Assembly (NCBI GenBank): GCA_036172665.1
Contig: CM069877.1
Span: forward strand, 15,272,501-15,336,500
Direction: 5' to 3'
Source: Prosopocoilus inquinatus
Taxonomy: Eukaryota; Arthropoda; Insecta; Coleoptera; Lucanidae
Length of the DNA stretch: 64,000 nt
In this document: positions 63,887 through 64,000 of the stretch, in pieces
How positions within the stretch are numbered: the first letter of the stretch is position 1
How the letters are laid out: each line of letters starts with the position of its first letter
Made by a program: the position numbers and the translations under genes
Notes under the pieces: generated by a model
The model's database searches: none
Told to the model about the DNA's origin: nothing
The model's input: the letters and a program-made list of their open reading frames with translations, nothing else

Positions 63887-64000
63887 AAGTTAAAGTTTTA
63901 AAGATACAGAAACAGTGCACTCGCATTATAAAACAACTACCACCACGTGTCTCATGCAGAGAGCATTTTAAAAGCTTACATATACTAACTGTTATTAACT
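62222..64000 (+). mobile_element. LINE-F: CR1/Jockey-like LINE, 5' truncated, runs off the window
   Basis: The plus-strand coding sequence of a LINE ORF2 starts abruptly at about 62222 within the old gypsy fragment, which is the usual sign of 5' truncation. It continues past the window end, where C-terminal RT residues are still readable in another frame. Confidence 0.8.

Overview
This window is animal nuclear DNA, almost certainly from an insect and possibly a beetle. It is AT-rich, has spliced genes with GT..AG introns, and is dominated by transposable elements of insect type: BEL/Pao and Ty3/gypsy LTR elements, CR1/Jockey-like LINEs, P, hAT, mariner, PIF/Harbinger and many foldback or MITE elements. 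Only one piece of probable host gene was recognised: a single exon at about 23.5 kb of a vasopressin/oxytocin-type (inotocin) G-protein-coupled receptor. Most of the window is probably intron or intergenic DNA filled with repeats.

Layout. 1-6.4 kb: two decayed plus-strand LINEs (A, B) separated by a tRNA-derived SINE. 6.4-10.4 kb: no recognised gene. 10.38-11.59 kb: a compact DNA element with terminal inverted repeats (TIRs), an 8-bp target-site duplication (TSD) and one FLYWCH zinc-finger ORF. 11.6-23.3 kb: no genes, but large foldback elements (15.68-16.70, 19.33-20.42, 20.43-21.88 kb), the last two lying inside a decayed tandem-repeat tract, and two copies of a dispersed repeat. 23.5 kb: the GPCR exon. 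24.0-26.9 kb: a MITE split by a minus-strand LINE (C), which itself holds a palindromic repeat called here family U. 26.97-27.55 kb: a deleted Harbinger element.

29.6-46.5 kb is a nested transposon complex. A minus-strand P-like element with a THAP domain is split by LINE-E (41.6-45.0 kb). Its C-terminal side is cut by the 3' end of LINE-D (30.06-40.75 kb). LINE-D is opened between ORF1 and ORF2 by a young, apparently intact BEL/Pao element (31.10-37.46 kb) and has a U-family palindrome in its ORF2. LINE-D ORF1 carries an SGNH-type esterase domain with its active-site motifs intact.

47.4-47.8 kb is a tandem duplication. 48.36-50.57 kb is a complete hAT element with one frameshift. 51.06-56.60 kb is a mariner element split near its 3' end by a young gypsy element with very short LTRs. 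56.6-59.7 kb is a decayed ~420-460-bp tandem family holding another two-tier foldback element. 60.04-60.46 kb is a MITE. 61.2-62.2 kb is an old gypsy integrase fragment split by a second copy of the SINE, followed by LINE-F to the window end.

Functionally, autonomous elements (BEL, possibly hAT) sit beside many non-autonomous ones. The insertion order can be read from TSDs. Coordinates of decayed elements are approximate, and no database search was possible.
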